DNA from: Altererythrobacter sp. XM-24bin4
GTDB taxonomy: Bacteria > Pseudomonadota > Alphaproteobacteria > Sphingomonadales > Sphingomonadaceae
NCBI GenBank assembly: GCA_003149575.1
Contig: QCWG01000001.1
Location: forward strand, 1,618,334 to 1,682,333
Direction of reading: 5' to 3'
DNA length: 64,000 bases
In this document: positions 1 to 7,567 of the stretch, in pieces
How positions within the stretch are numbered: position 1 is the first letter of the stretch
Layout of the letters: each line of letters opens with the position of its first letter
Notes under the pieces: generated by a model
What the model was told of the DNA's origin: nothing
The model's database searches: none
Seen by the model: the letters and a program-made list of their open reading frames with translations, nothing else
Made by a program: the position numbers and the translations under genes

Positions 1-11
1 CTGACTTACTG

Positions 12-3000
12 ATGCTGGCCCTGCGTCATCTTTTTCTGCTCTTGGCAGTCGCGGCGTTTGCCGGGGTAGTGACCTACGGCCCGATCGAAGCGGCCGAAGG
101 CGAGAAACCCATCAAACGCGATTACAGCCGCGTGACCGCGCCGCCTGCTCCCGCGCGGCAAAGCTTCGAAGAGATGATGGGAAAGTCCGAAGGATGCTTG
201 TCGTGCCATGTCAGCACCGACGCACCGACCATGCATTTAACGCCCGCTGTCCAGCTCGGTTGCACCGATTGCCACGGGGGCGATGTGAGCGTGGTCGGAG
301 ATCCGCAGCTGCCGCATGACCACCCGGATTATGTCGCGGCGCGCGATCTGGCGCATGTGCTGCCCAAATATCCTGAAAGCTGGCATTGGCCATCTTCCGC
401 CAACCCCCAACGCAGTTATGCATTGCTAAACATAGAGTCGCCCGAGTTTGTCCGCTTCGTCAATCCCAGCGACTACCGGGTCGCGCGCGAAGCCTGCGGT
501 GCTTGCCATATGGCGACGATCGAAGCGGGCGAACGTTCGATCATGGCAACGGGGGCAATGTTGTGGGGTGGGGCATCCTATAACAACGGCATTTTGCCCT
601 ACAAGAACTACATTATCGGAGAGGCTTATACCCGCGACGGGGAACCAGCGAAGCTGGTGACACCCGGAGACCCACCAGGAGAGCTGAGCGAAGCCCAGAA
701 GAAACGCGGCGCGCTCGCTGAACTTTATCCGCTGCCGACCTGGCATGTGATCCCGCCCGGAGATGTTTTCCGCGTGTTCGAGCGCGGTGGGCGCAATATC
801 GCGTCACAATTCCCTGAGATCGGCTTGCCCAATCCTACGGGTCAGATCCAGCGGCTGGAAGAGCCGGGTCGGCCGGACCTCAAGCAGTCCAATCGCGGCC
901 CGGCTACGGGGCTTCGTGTCGCGATCCCCGCGCTCAACATTCACAAGACCCGGCTCAATGATCCCTTCACCTGGTTCATGGGCACGAATGACCAGCCGGG
1001 CGATTATCGCCATTCAGGCTGCGCGAGTTGTCACGTTGTCTACGCCAATGACCGCGAGCCGCGCCATTCGCTGATCTACGCGCAATATGGCCGCGACGGA
1101 CAGACGATCACGTCTGACCCGACAATCGCGAGTAAGCTTGAAAGTGCAAACGGCCATGGCTCGCTCAAGCACCCCGGGGGCGACCACGATGACGGCGAGG
1201 CACCGAAGAAAGAGAAGGGCCATCCGCTTCAACACGTCTTCACGCGGGCGATCCCCACGGCACAGTGCATGAATTGTCACATGCACCAGCCCAATATTTT
1301 CCTTAATTCCTACCTTGGCTATACCATGTGGGACTATGAGAGTGACGCGCCTTTCATGTGGCCGGCTGAGCAGAAATATCCCACTGCCGAAGAGGTTCGC
1401 GCGGTGCTGGATCGCAATCCCGAAGGTGCCGCGCCGAAGGGTAAGTGGGCTGATCTCGATTTCCTGCGCAATGTTTATGATTTGAACCCGAAGCTGCGTG
1501 ATACGCAGTTTGCCGACTATCATGGCCACGGGTGGAATTTCCGCGCGATCTTCAAGCGTGATCGCGAAGGCAATCTGCTCGATGAGAATGACAATATCAT
1601 TGATCCTGACGATCCGGAGAAATGGCGTCGCGAGGACGAAGGCAAGTTTGTCGAGCCGGGCACCAATCCGGGCAAGGCCGTTCACCTGATGAGCATCCAT
1701 GCAGAAAAGGGCATGCAATGCGCCGATTGTCATTACGCGCAGGACAGCCACGGTAACGGATTGATCTATGGCGAAGTGGCCGATGCGATCGAGATTGGTT
1801 GCAAGGATTGCCACGGCACCGCCGATGCCTATCCCACGCTGCGGACCAGCGGACCTGCTGCACCGCCAAGGGGCAATGACCTAACGCTTTTGCGCAACCC
1901 CGATGGCCGCCGACGGTTCGAATGGACCGAAACTGAAGATGGTGAGCGCACTCTTATCCAGCGCTCGATTGTTGATCCCGCACTCGAATGGGAAGTCAGC
2001 CTGGTCAAGAACAGTGTCGACCCCGATACATCCGGTTTCAATGCCAAGGCTGCGCGGGCCAAACTGATGAGCCGGCTTGGCGGAGAGACGGGTAATTTCG
2101 AGTTCGGTCTGGGCATCGAGCTGGATGATCGCGCGCACCGTGATCCCGAGATGGCGTGCTTCACTTGCCATCTATCATGGACCACATCTTGCGGCGGCTG
2201 CCACTTGCCCATCGAAGCCAACTGGAAGAGTAAAGTGCATCGTTACGAAGGTGAGACGACGCGCAATTTCGCGACTTACAACCCACAGGTTGCGCGCGAT
2301 CAGATGTTCCAGCTAGGCAAACATCAGACGACTAAGGGCAACCAGACCGCGCCAGTGCGCTCTTCCTCCGCGCTCGTGCTCTCCTCGACCAATATCAACC
2401 GCGAGCGGATCTATGTGCAACAAGCGCCGATTTCTGCAATCGGCTTTTCAAGTCAGGCATTTGCGCCGCACTTCCCGCATACTGTGCGCCGGACCGAGAC
2501 TAAGACATGTTCCGACTGTCACTTATCCGAAAATGATGACAATAATGCGATCATGGCACAGCTGCTATTGCTCGGCACGAATTACGTCAATTTCGTCGGC
2601 CTGCACGCATGGACCGGCAATGAAGGCGGGTTCTCAGCAATCCGCGTGACGGAGTGGGACGAACCGCAGGCAGTTCTTGGCTCCTATCTCCACCGCTATG
2701 CCTATCCAGACTACTGGCGGATGCATGTCGAAGATAATGAACGCGAGTTGCGCAACTGGAACCGCGGCATCACGTTCGATGGCAATTTGAGCGGCGAAAC
2801 CAAGGCTTTCGAGCAATTTGTCAACACGCATGAGGGGACGCGCGACCGGGTTGGCTGTCTACAGTTGCGGGGCGAGTACATGTTTGTCGCGGAAGGGAAG
2901 GGCGGTTTCCGTGCCTATGACGTGGCATCAATCGCCAACAAAGGCATTTCGGAGCGGATCATCACCGCGCCATTCTCTGCGCTGGGGCACGATACCCATG

Positions 3001-4043
3001 TCGATACGCAGAATGCGACCTGCTTGGCACTGGCGACGAACCAGCCCATCAATCCGCTTCGCAATACGCCTGAAATGCGCGAAGCCAATCAGGAGCAGCC
3101 CTTCCTCCCGATCTATAATTATGCAGCCATCACAGATGCCGAGGAAGGGCTGGTGCTGGTCGATGTGAATTCGCTGGCCGATGGCGAGTTCCGCAACAAC
3201 AAACTGCGCCGGGCCGAGTTTACCGATGGCACTGGAGCGTGGAATCCCGAAGGTGTGCTCGATGGCGCGCGTCACATCCATCTGGCTGGCGAAGTGGCTT
3301 ACATCACTACGCGGCGCGGGCTGGTTGTGGTCGATCTGGCTGAGCCGCTCGCGCCCAAGGTCACTGCAGTGCTCCCACTCAACGATGCGCGAGCAAGCGC
3401 CATCCAGTTCCGCTATCTTTGGGTGTCAGACGCGGAGGGCGTGAAGTTGTTTGATGTCACTCAGCTGCGCAATCCGGTTGCAATGCCCGATGCGACGGTG
3501 CCGCTAGACGACGCGCAGCGGATATATGTTGCGCGGACCTATGCCTATGTCGCGGCCAAACACGAAGGCTTGGCGATCATCAATGTCACCAATCCGCTCA
3601 AACCGTTCATCTACGCGAAGGAAACGCTCGACGGCACGCTAAACGATGTAGAGGACGTAATAATTGCGTCGACCAATGCGAGCTTGTTTGCCTATGTCGC
3701 AGATGGGCGCAATGGGCTCAAAGTGCTACAACTCACCAGTCCAGACAGCCAGCGCAATTTTTACGGATTCAGCCCTGCGCCGGTGCCTGAACTCATCGCC
3801 TGGGCCAAGACGCCGACACCTGCAATCGCGCTCAGCAAAGGTCTCGACCGCGACCGCGCGGTTGATGAAACGGGCGGCCAGATGGCGGTGTTCGGTAGGC
3901 TTGGCTCGCGGCCATTCACCCGGCCCGAAATGGAGCGGCTGTTCCTACGGCGTGATGGCGTGCCATGGAAGGTCAGCGATGAGCCTGACATGAGCGCTTG
4001 GGTGCCGGGGCGCGGGCCTGTTCGCTTCGATTTGGCGAACTGA
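12..4043 (+). CDS. Exported decahaem cytochrome c with LVIVD-type beta-propeller repeats
   Basis: A 1343-residue protein with a hydrophobic N-terminal signal sequence (about residues 3-28). It has ten CXXCH haem c sites: CLSCH, CTDCH, CGACH, CASCH, CMNCH, CADCH, CKDCH, CFTCH, CGGCH and CSDCH, all in roughly the first 840 residues. The last 400 residues hold repeats of the form 'aYva...GL.vvDv..p..P', as in LVIVD repeat proteins, which are predicted beta-propellers. It should therefore be a periplasmic or surface electron carrier or oxidoreductase. The first ATG overlaps a TGA (TGATG) that would end an upstream frame (bases 1-12, ending Leu-Thr-Tyr), so a translationally coupled gene probably lies outside the window. 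Its end lies 3 bases from the end of the opposing phosphoesterase gene. The substrate is unknown, and I do not recognise a named family for the whole chain. Confidence 0.85.
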   Translation: MLALRHLFLLLAVAAFAGVVTYGPIEAAEGEKPIKRDYSRVTAPPAPARQSFEEMMGKSEGCLSCHVSTDAPTMHLTPAVQLGCTDCHGGDVSVVGDPQLPHDHPDYVAARDLAHVLPKYPESWHWPSSANPQRSYALLNIESPEFVRFVNPSDYRVAREACGACHMATIEAGERSIMATGAMLWGGASYNNGILPYKNYIIGEAYTRDGEPAKLVTPGDPPGELSEAQKKRGALAELYPLPTWHVIPPGDVFRVFERGGRNIASQFPEIGLPNPTGQIQRLEEPGRPDLKQSNRGPATGLRVAIPALNIHKTRLNDPFTWFMGTNDQPGDYRHSGCASCHVVYANDREPRHSLIYAQYGRDGQTITSDPTIASKLESANGHGSLKHPGGDHDDGEAPKKEKGHPLQHVFTRAIPTAQCMNCHMHQPNIFLNSYLGYTMWDYESDAPFMWPAEQKYPTAEEVRAVLDRNPEGAAPKGKWADLDFLRNVYDLNPKLRDTQFADYHGHGWNFRAIFKRDREGNLLDENDNIIDPDDPEKWRREDEGKFVEPGTNPGKAVHLMSIHAEKGMQCADCHYAQDSHGNGLIYGEVADAIEIGCKDCHGTADAYPTLRTSGPAAPPRGNDLTLLRNPDGRRRFEWTETEDGERTLIQRSIVDPALEWEVSLVKNSVDPDTSGFNAKAARAKLMSRLGGETGNFEFGLGIELDDRAHRDPEMACFTCHLSWTTSCGGCHLPIEANWKSKVHRYEGETTRNFATYNPQVARDQMFQLGKHQTTKGNQTAPVRSSSALVLSSTNINRERIYVQQAPISAIGFSSQAFAPHFPHTVRRTETKTCSDCHLSENDDNNAIMAQLLLLGTNYVNFVGLHAWTGNEGGFSAIRVTEWDEPQAVLGSYLHRYAYPDYWRMHVEDNERELRNWNRGITFDGNLSGETKAFEQFVNTHEGTRDRVGCLQLRGEYMFVAEGKGGFRAYDVASIANKGISERIITAPFSALGHDTHVDTQNATCLALATNQPINPLRNTPEMREANQEQPFLPIYNYAAITDAEEGLVLVDVNSLADGEFRNNKLRRAEFTDGTGAWNPEGVLDGARHIHLAGEVAYITTRRGLVVVDLAEPLAPKVTAVLPLNDARASAIQFRYLWVSDAEGVKLFDVTQLRNPVAMPDATVPLDDAQRIYVARTYAYVAAKHEGLAIINVTNPLKPFIYAKETLDGTLNDVEDVIIASTNASLFAYVADGRNGLKVLQLTSPDSQRNFYGFSPAPVPELIAWAKTPTPAIALSKGLDRDRAVDETGGQMAVFGRLGSRPFTRPEMERLFLRRDGVPWKVSDEPDMSAWVPGRGPVRFDLAN

Positions 4044-4046
4044 ACT

Positions 4047-4916
4047 CTATTCACGCTGGCTAAAAATGCCTCTTATCTGCGGCTGGAGCTCTGGCCCGTA
4101 GTGCGCAAGCACCGGCCAATCCCCGACCGGCAATTGATGCGAAACTAGCGTAATGCCGTTCCATCGGTGGAATGCGATAATGGGTGGTTCGTCTGCGATC
4201 AGCGCCCGGCCATCAGGGGTAGCCCCATCGATTTGGCGCAGGTCGAGCGTCACAGCGGGCGCGATTGATCCCGTGACCCCTAGCGGAACACCACGAAAGC
4301 TTGTTTGCAGTGACCGGTGCAAATGGCCGCTATGGATAGCAAGGATTTGATCATTGCCATCGATCGCTTGCGCAAAATTTGCGATCCAACTTTCATCCGG
4401 GCTTGGGTCCATCCAGTCGATCCCACTGACAATGGGCGGGTGATGCATGAAGATAAGCGTCGGCGTGTCAGAGTGATCTGCGAGCTGCGTGCTCAACCAG
4501 TTTTTGCGCGCCTCGCAAAAGGCACCACCGTGTCGCCCAGGCTCAAATGTATCGAGGCACAAGTTTCGCAGTCCCGCCTGTTCGATCGCGTAATGGACAA
4601 ATCCATTGTCGCTGGAGCAGTTGGGGAACGTTTCGAGCAGGGTCTCGCGTGTGTCGTGATTGCCCACCAGAGGATAGACCGGGAAAGGTAAATCGAGGAG
4701 CGGTTCCACAAGCCGCGCAAAGCTCTCCGCATCTCCTCGGTCAGTCAAATCGCCAGAAAGCACTAGCATGTCGGGAAGCTCGGGTTGGTGCAACAAATGC
4801 GCGAGGGCTTGGCGAAAGCGCTTAAGATTCGCCTCTTCATCGCCGCCTTCCCGATCGAAACCGATATGAATATCAGTCATTTGTGCGATCAGCAGAGATT
4901 GTTCCTTGTTGGCCAT
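4047..4916 (-). CDS. Calcineurin-like metallophosphoesterase, CpdA/Icc-like
   Basis: A 289-residue cytoplasmic protein carrying all the class III phosphodiesterase metal motifs: D15-x-H17 (TDIHIG), GDLTDRGD with D56, GNHD (N86, H87), MHHPP near residue 155 and GHLHR near residue 200. This set and length fit the 3',5'-cyclic-AMP phosphodiesterase (CpdA/Icc) group, although the fold also covers other phosphoesterases. It is the last gene of the minus-strand operon, one base after the FHA-cytochrome gene. The first operon gene encodes two cyclic-nucleotide-binding domains, so hydrolysis of a cyclic nucleotide is an attractive role. That substrate is inferred from context, not proven by the motifs. 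Confidence 0.8.
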   Translation of the reverse strand: MANKEQSLLIAQMTDIHIGFDREGGDEEANLKRFRQALAHLLHQPELPDMLVLSGDLTDRGDAESFARLVEPLLDLPFPVYPLVGNHDTRETLLETFPNCSSDNGFVHYAIEQAGLRNLCLDTFEPGRHGGAFCEARKNWLSTQLADHSDTPTLIFMHHPPIVSGIDWMDPSPDESWIANFAQAIDGNDQILAIHSGHLHRSLQTSFRGVPLGVTGSIAPAVTLDLRQIDGATPDGRALIADEPPIIAFHRWNGITLVSHQLPVGDWPVLAHYGPELQPQIRGIFSQRE

Positions 4917-4917
4917 C

Positions 4918-6678
4918 TCAGCGCGCCTCCGGGCCTAGGTTAGCGATCTCGCTGCGGCGGTTGTCGGGGTGATCTTGCGGCATAGGCGTGCCTGGCCGGT
5001 GATATGAATGGCACATTGCGCAGCTTGAAGGCACTTCGGCCTCAATCGCGGTTTCGCCCTGGTGGCATTCGCGACAACTCGCGAGATCAGGCAGCAGTAC
5101 ATCGCTCGACACCTTGGAGCTTTCCGCTTCATGGCAGGTGCTGCATTCCTCTTGCCGGTGCGCGTGATGGTCAAAGCCGCCGTGTGCGAAGTAGCGATCA
5201 GGGAGATTCACCGGCATCACGTCGAGCCTATTGCCGCTTGTCGCTGGCAAATGGCATTCGCCGCACACGCCGCCGGGCGCGAGCGCGCGGTCAATCCCGA
5301 CCAGCGAACGCCCGGGCGGTCCGAAATTTGAGTAGTAGAGCCCGCCACGTGCATATCTTTCAGGGCGCGAGCGTCCCGTGACGACCGGGCGGCGCGGGCT
5401 GCGGTCCATCGCCCGCAGATCGGCCAGCATCTGGTCAACATCGCCATGGTGTAACGTTCGGAACGTGCCGCCCACTTGATCATAGGCGAGGCTGTGGCAG
5501 CTCTCGCAATTGGCTTCCATGTCGATCGGTTCGAAGCTGACCCGGTCGCTGGTCGCTTCATGGCAGTCTTTGCAAGCCAGCGCTGAGCCATAGCCTGCGC
5601 CACGGCCTAGGCGTATCGCCATACGCGCAACCCCACCTTGTGGATCGAGATGCACGTCATGCGGGAACTTGAGCCCGTTGCGTTCGCGCGGCCTGTCGCC
5701 CAGCGAGATGCGCCTGGGCTCTTGCTGTCGGAATTCGGTAAAGATAGCGGCTTTGAACTCGGGATGGGTTTTGCCGAAATCGCTCGCATTGGCGAGGGTT
5801 GTATCCGTCAGGCGCGTATCGAGCGTGTCGTGGCAGTCAGCGCAGAACAGTTGACTTGCCGGTCCCATCCGGGTTGGGCCTTCGTGCTCAGTGTGGCATG
5901 TCGTGCACGCACCCGGGCCTTCCTTGCCGAACATGCCTGCCACTGCCCATTGGAAGCCCTCGCCAAATTCATGCGGCGCGCGTCCATCGGCAAGGCGCGG
6001 AGCTTCAGCATGATCGCCGATATCTTCGTGGCAGGTGAGGCAGGCTTCATCGCGGACCGACACGAAAGCGTCCACGTGACAGGCTTCGCAATTGTCTTCG
6101 AGGCTGTGATGCGCAAGGCTGAGCTTGCCGGTGCTCCAGCTTCCATCGAAATCGACCTGGCCCGCGCGATCGACGTCGTTTGTTGTAATCCGTTCGCGAG
6201 TGAGATGCGAAGCAATCGGGACGGCGAGGAAAGTGAACAGTATCGCCGCGGCCAATCCCCAGGACATCGCTCGCTTGCCGGGCAATGTACCAGCAAGCGC
6301 AAAGCTGCGTTTGGCATCGACCGCATCCTCGCCGCTAACCGCTTTGGTGATGATCAGCATCACCTGGCCATTGTTCTGACTGATCGCCAGTCGCGAGCTG
6401 CCCAGCGCCAATTCTGCACCTTGCGCGGGATCGATGCTGGCAGCTTTCTCCGTCCGGCCATCTATCTCAAATCCCAGCCTACTGATCGCTTTGATATCAA
6501 GCTTTTCGCCTGTCGCGGCGGCGATCGTCACGTGATGCTGCTCAACTGCGAGATCGGACAAATGGATGTCGTTTTCCGCCGCGCGGCCAATTGAGAGCGT
6601 GTCTTTATCGACCATGCTCTCGCGCACGATTTCACGCCCTGACGCGGTTTGATCGATGGTGCGGATCAGGAACGCCAT
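4918..6678 (-). CDS. FHA domain-transmembrane-decahaem cytochrome c fusion
   Basis: A 586-residue protein in three parts. Residues about 20-90 form a forkhead-associated (FHA) domain (IGRAAENDIHLSD followed by VEQHHVTI); such domains normally bind phosphothreonine peptides. A single membrane helix follows at about 135-160. The remainder has ten CXXCH motifs (CEACH, CLTCH, CTTCH, CADCH, CKDCH, CESCH, CGECH, CSTCH, CRECH, CAMCH) like cytochrome c3-type multihaem proteins. Haem attachment requires the C-terminal part to be periplasmic, so the FHA domain must face the cytoplasm. It starts 4 bases after the membrane-protein gene. The usual FHA serine after the 'L.D..V' strand is replaced (AVEQHH), so phosphopeptide binding is not certain. 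Confidence 0.85.
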   Translation of the reverse strand: MAFLIRTIDQTASGREIVRESMVDKDTLSIGRAAENDIHLSDLAVEQHHVTIAAATGEKLDIKAISRLGFEIDGRTEKAASIDPAQGAELALGSSRLAISQNNGQVMLIITKAVSGEDAVDAKRSFALAGTLPGKRAMSWGLAAAILFTFLAVPIASHLTRERITTNDVDRAGQVDFDGSWSTGKLSLAHHSLEDNCEACHVDAFVSVRDEACLTCHEDIGDHAEAPRLADGRAPHEFGEGFQWAVAGMFGKEGPGACTTCHTEHEGPTRMGPASQLFCADCHDTLDTRLTDTTLANASDFGKTHPEFKAAIFTEFRQQEPRRISLGDRPRERNGLKFPHDVHLDPQGGVARMAIRLGRGAGYGSALACKDCHEATSDRVSFEPIDMEANCESCHSLAYDQVGGTFRTLHHGDVDQMLADLRAMDRSPRRPVVTGRSRPERYARGGLYYSNFGPPGRSLVGIDRALAPGGVCGECHLPATSGNRLDVMPVNLPDRYFAHGGFDHHAHRQEECSTCHEAESSKVSSDVLLPDLASCRECHQGETAIEAEVPSSCAMCHSYHRPGTPMPQDHPDNRRSEIANLGPEAR

Positions 6679-6682
6679 CTGC

Positions 6683-7567
6683 CTAACCCCAATAGTAGAA
6701 CACGCTGATCACATGCGCGAGCAGCGCGGTGAGCAAAGCGATTGTTGCTGGGATATGGATGAACAGCCAGACTTCGAGCAGCGCCTTCAAGCGCATCTGG
6801 AGGCGAATTTGTGCCAATTGTGCGGAACGGGTTCTCAGCAGAGCAGAGACGCGAGCTTTCGGGGCCTGTTGGTCGCTAGCTGCGCGGAAATCTTCCCGGA
6901 AGGCAGTGAGCGCGCGTGCGGTGGCGCAGTGGCGATAGCGTCCTGTCAGCCGTACCCATCCGCCTCCCGCAAAAACGTTCTGCTCCAGCGCTGCAATAAC
7001 CAGATCGGCTTCGTCGCGCGGCAAGGGTTGGGCGGCTTGTTCAAGCTGCCGATCGATTGCAGCAAGTGCTTCGACCATTTGCCCGCGGGTCATTTGCTTG
7101 CGGTTCGCGCTCAAACGTTCTGGCAAGGTCGCATAGACCACCACGCCATAGATGCCTGACGCGATCACTAGCATCATCAAGGCCCAAGCCAACGTGTGGA
7201 CGTTCCAGCCCAGCTGAAAGCCGGTATGGAGCGTGCCAATAACCACCAGTGACAGCCCGAGAAAGACATGCGCGCTGGTCCAAGCCTTGAGGCTCCAATG
7301 CCCTTCATTGATTCGGCGCTTGCGCACGCCGAGCAGCGAGAGCCACACAATCAGCCCCAGGCCGATCGTACCCAGCGTATAGCCATACCAGCTGCCTCCA
7401 TTGGGCCGGGGTTCTTGGTCGATCAGCAGATAGCCGAGGAACAACACTAAGCTCAGCCCACCAGCGATTTTCGCCCAGCGCATGCCGCGATGGGTGAGGA
7501 AACTCTCATGTTCCGCGCCGCGCCGCGTGCCATGAAAGTCGACCTTGCTCTCGGGAAGGCTCACCAT
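6683..7567 (-). CDS. Polytopic membrane protein, probable b-type cytochrome
   Basis: A 294-residue inner-membrane protein with predicted helices at about residues 33-50, 64-82, 98-118, 121-145 and 268-292. Several histidines lie in or beside these helices (HVFLG, TLHTG, NVHTLAW, LFIHIPA, LLAHVIS), a pattern seen in cytochrome b561 and FrdC-like di-haem b proteins. A soluble stretch of about 120 residues, rich in Arg and Gln, precedes the last helix. Its ATG overlaps the stop of the FAD/FeS gene by one base, and it precedes the FHA-cytochrome gene. It would therefore be the natural membrane step between the cytoplasmic reductase and the periplasmic haems. Haem binding is inferred; I do not recognise the exact family. 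Confidence 0.7.
   Translation of the reverse strand: MVSLPESKVDFHGTRRGAEHESFLTHRGMRWAKIAGGLSLVLFLGYLLIDQEPRPNGGSWYGYTLGTIGLGLIVWLSLLGVRKRRINEGHWSLKAWTSAHVFLGLSLVVIGTLHTGFQLGWNVHTLAWALMMLVIASGIYGVVVYATLPERLSANRKQMTRGQMVEALAAIDRQLEQAAQPLPRDEADLVIAALEQNVFAGGGWVRLTGRYRHCATARALTAFREDFRAASDQQAPKARVSALLRTRSAQLAQIRLQMRLKALLEVWLFIHIPATIALLTALLAHVISVFYYWG

Noticed and set aside
1..12. The last codons of an upstream gene (Leu-Thr-Tyr-stop)
   Set aside because: Only three codons are visible; noted as likely but not listed as a feature.
1014..1814. A long open frame on the minus strand inside the decahaem cytochrome gene (266 codons)
   Set aside because: It is the antisense of a clear multihaem protein; its composition is that of a shadow frame and it has no recognisable motif.
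4317..4691. A 124-codon plus-strand frame within the phosphoesterase gene
   Set aside because: Antisense to conserved metal-binding motifs.
5638..6594. A 318-codon plus-strand frame inside the FHA-cytochrome gene
   Set aside because: It runs antisense to ten CXXCH motifs and resembles nothing; GC-rich coding DNA often leaves such frames open.
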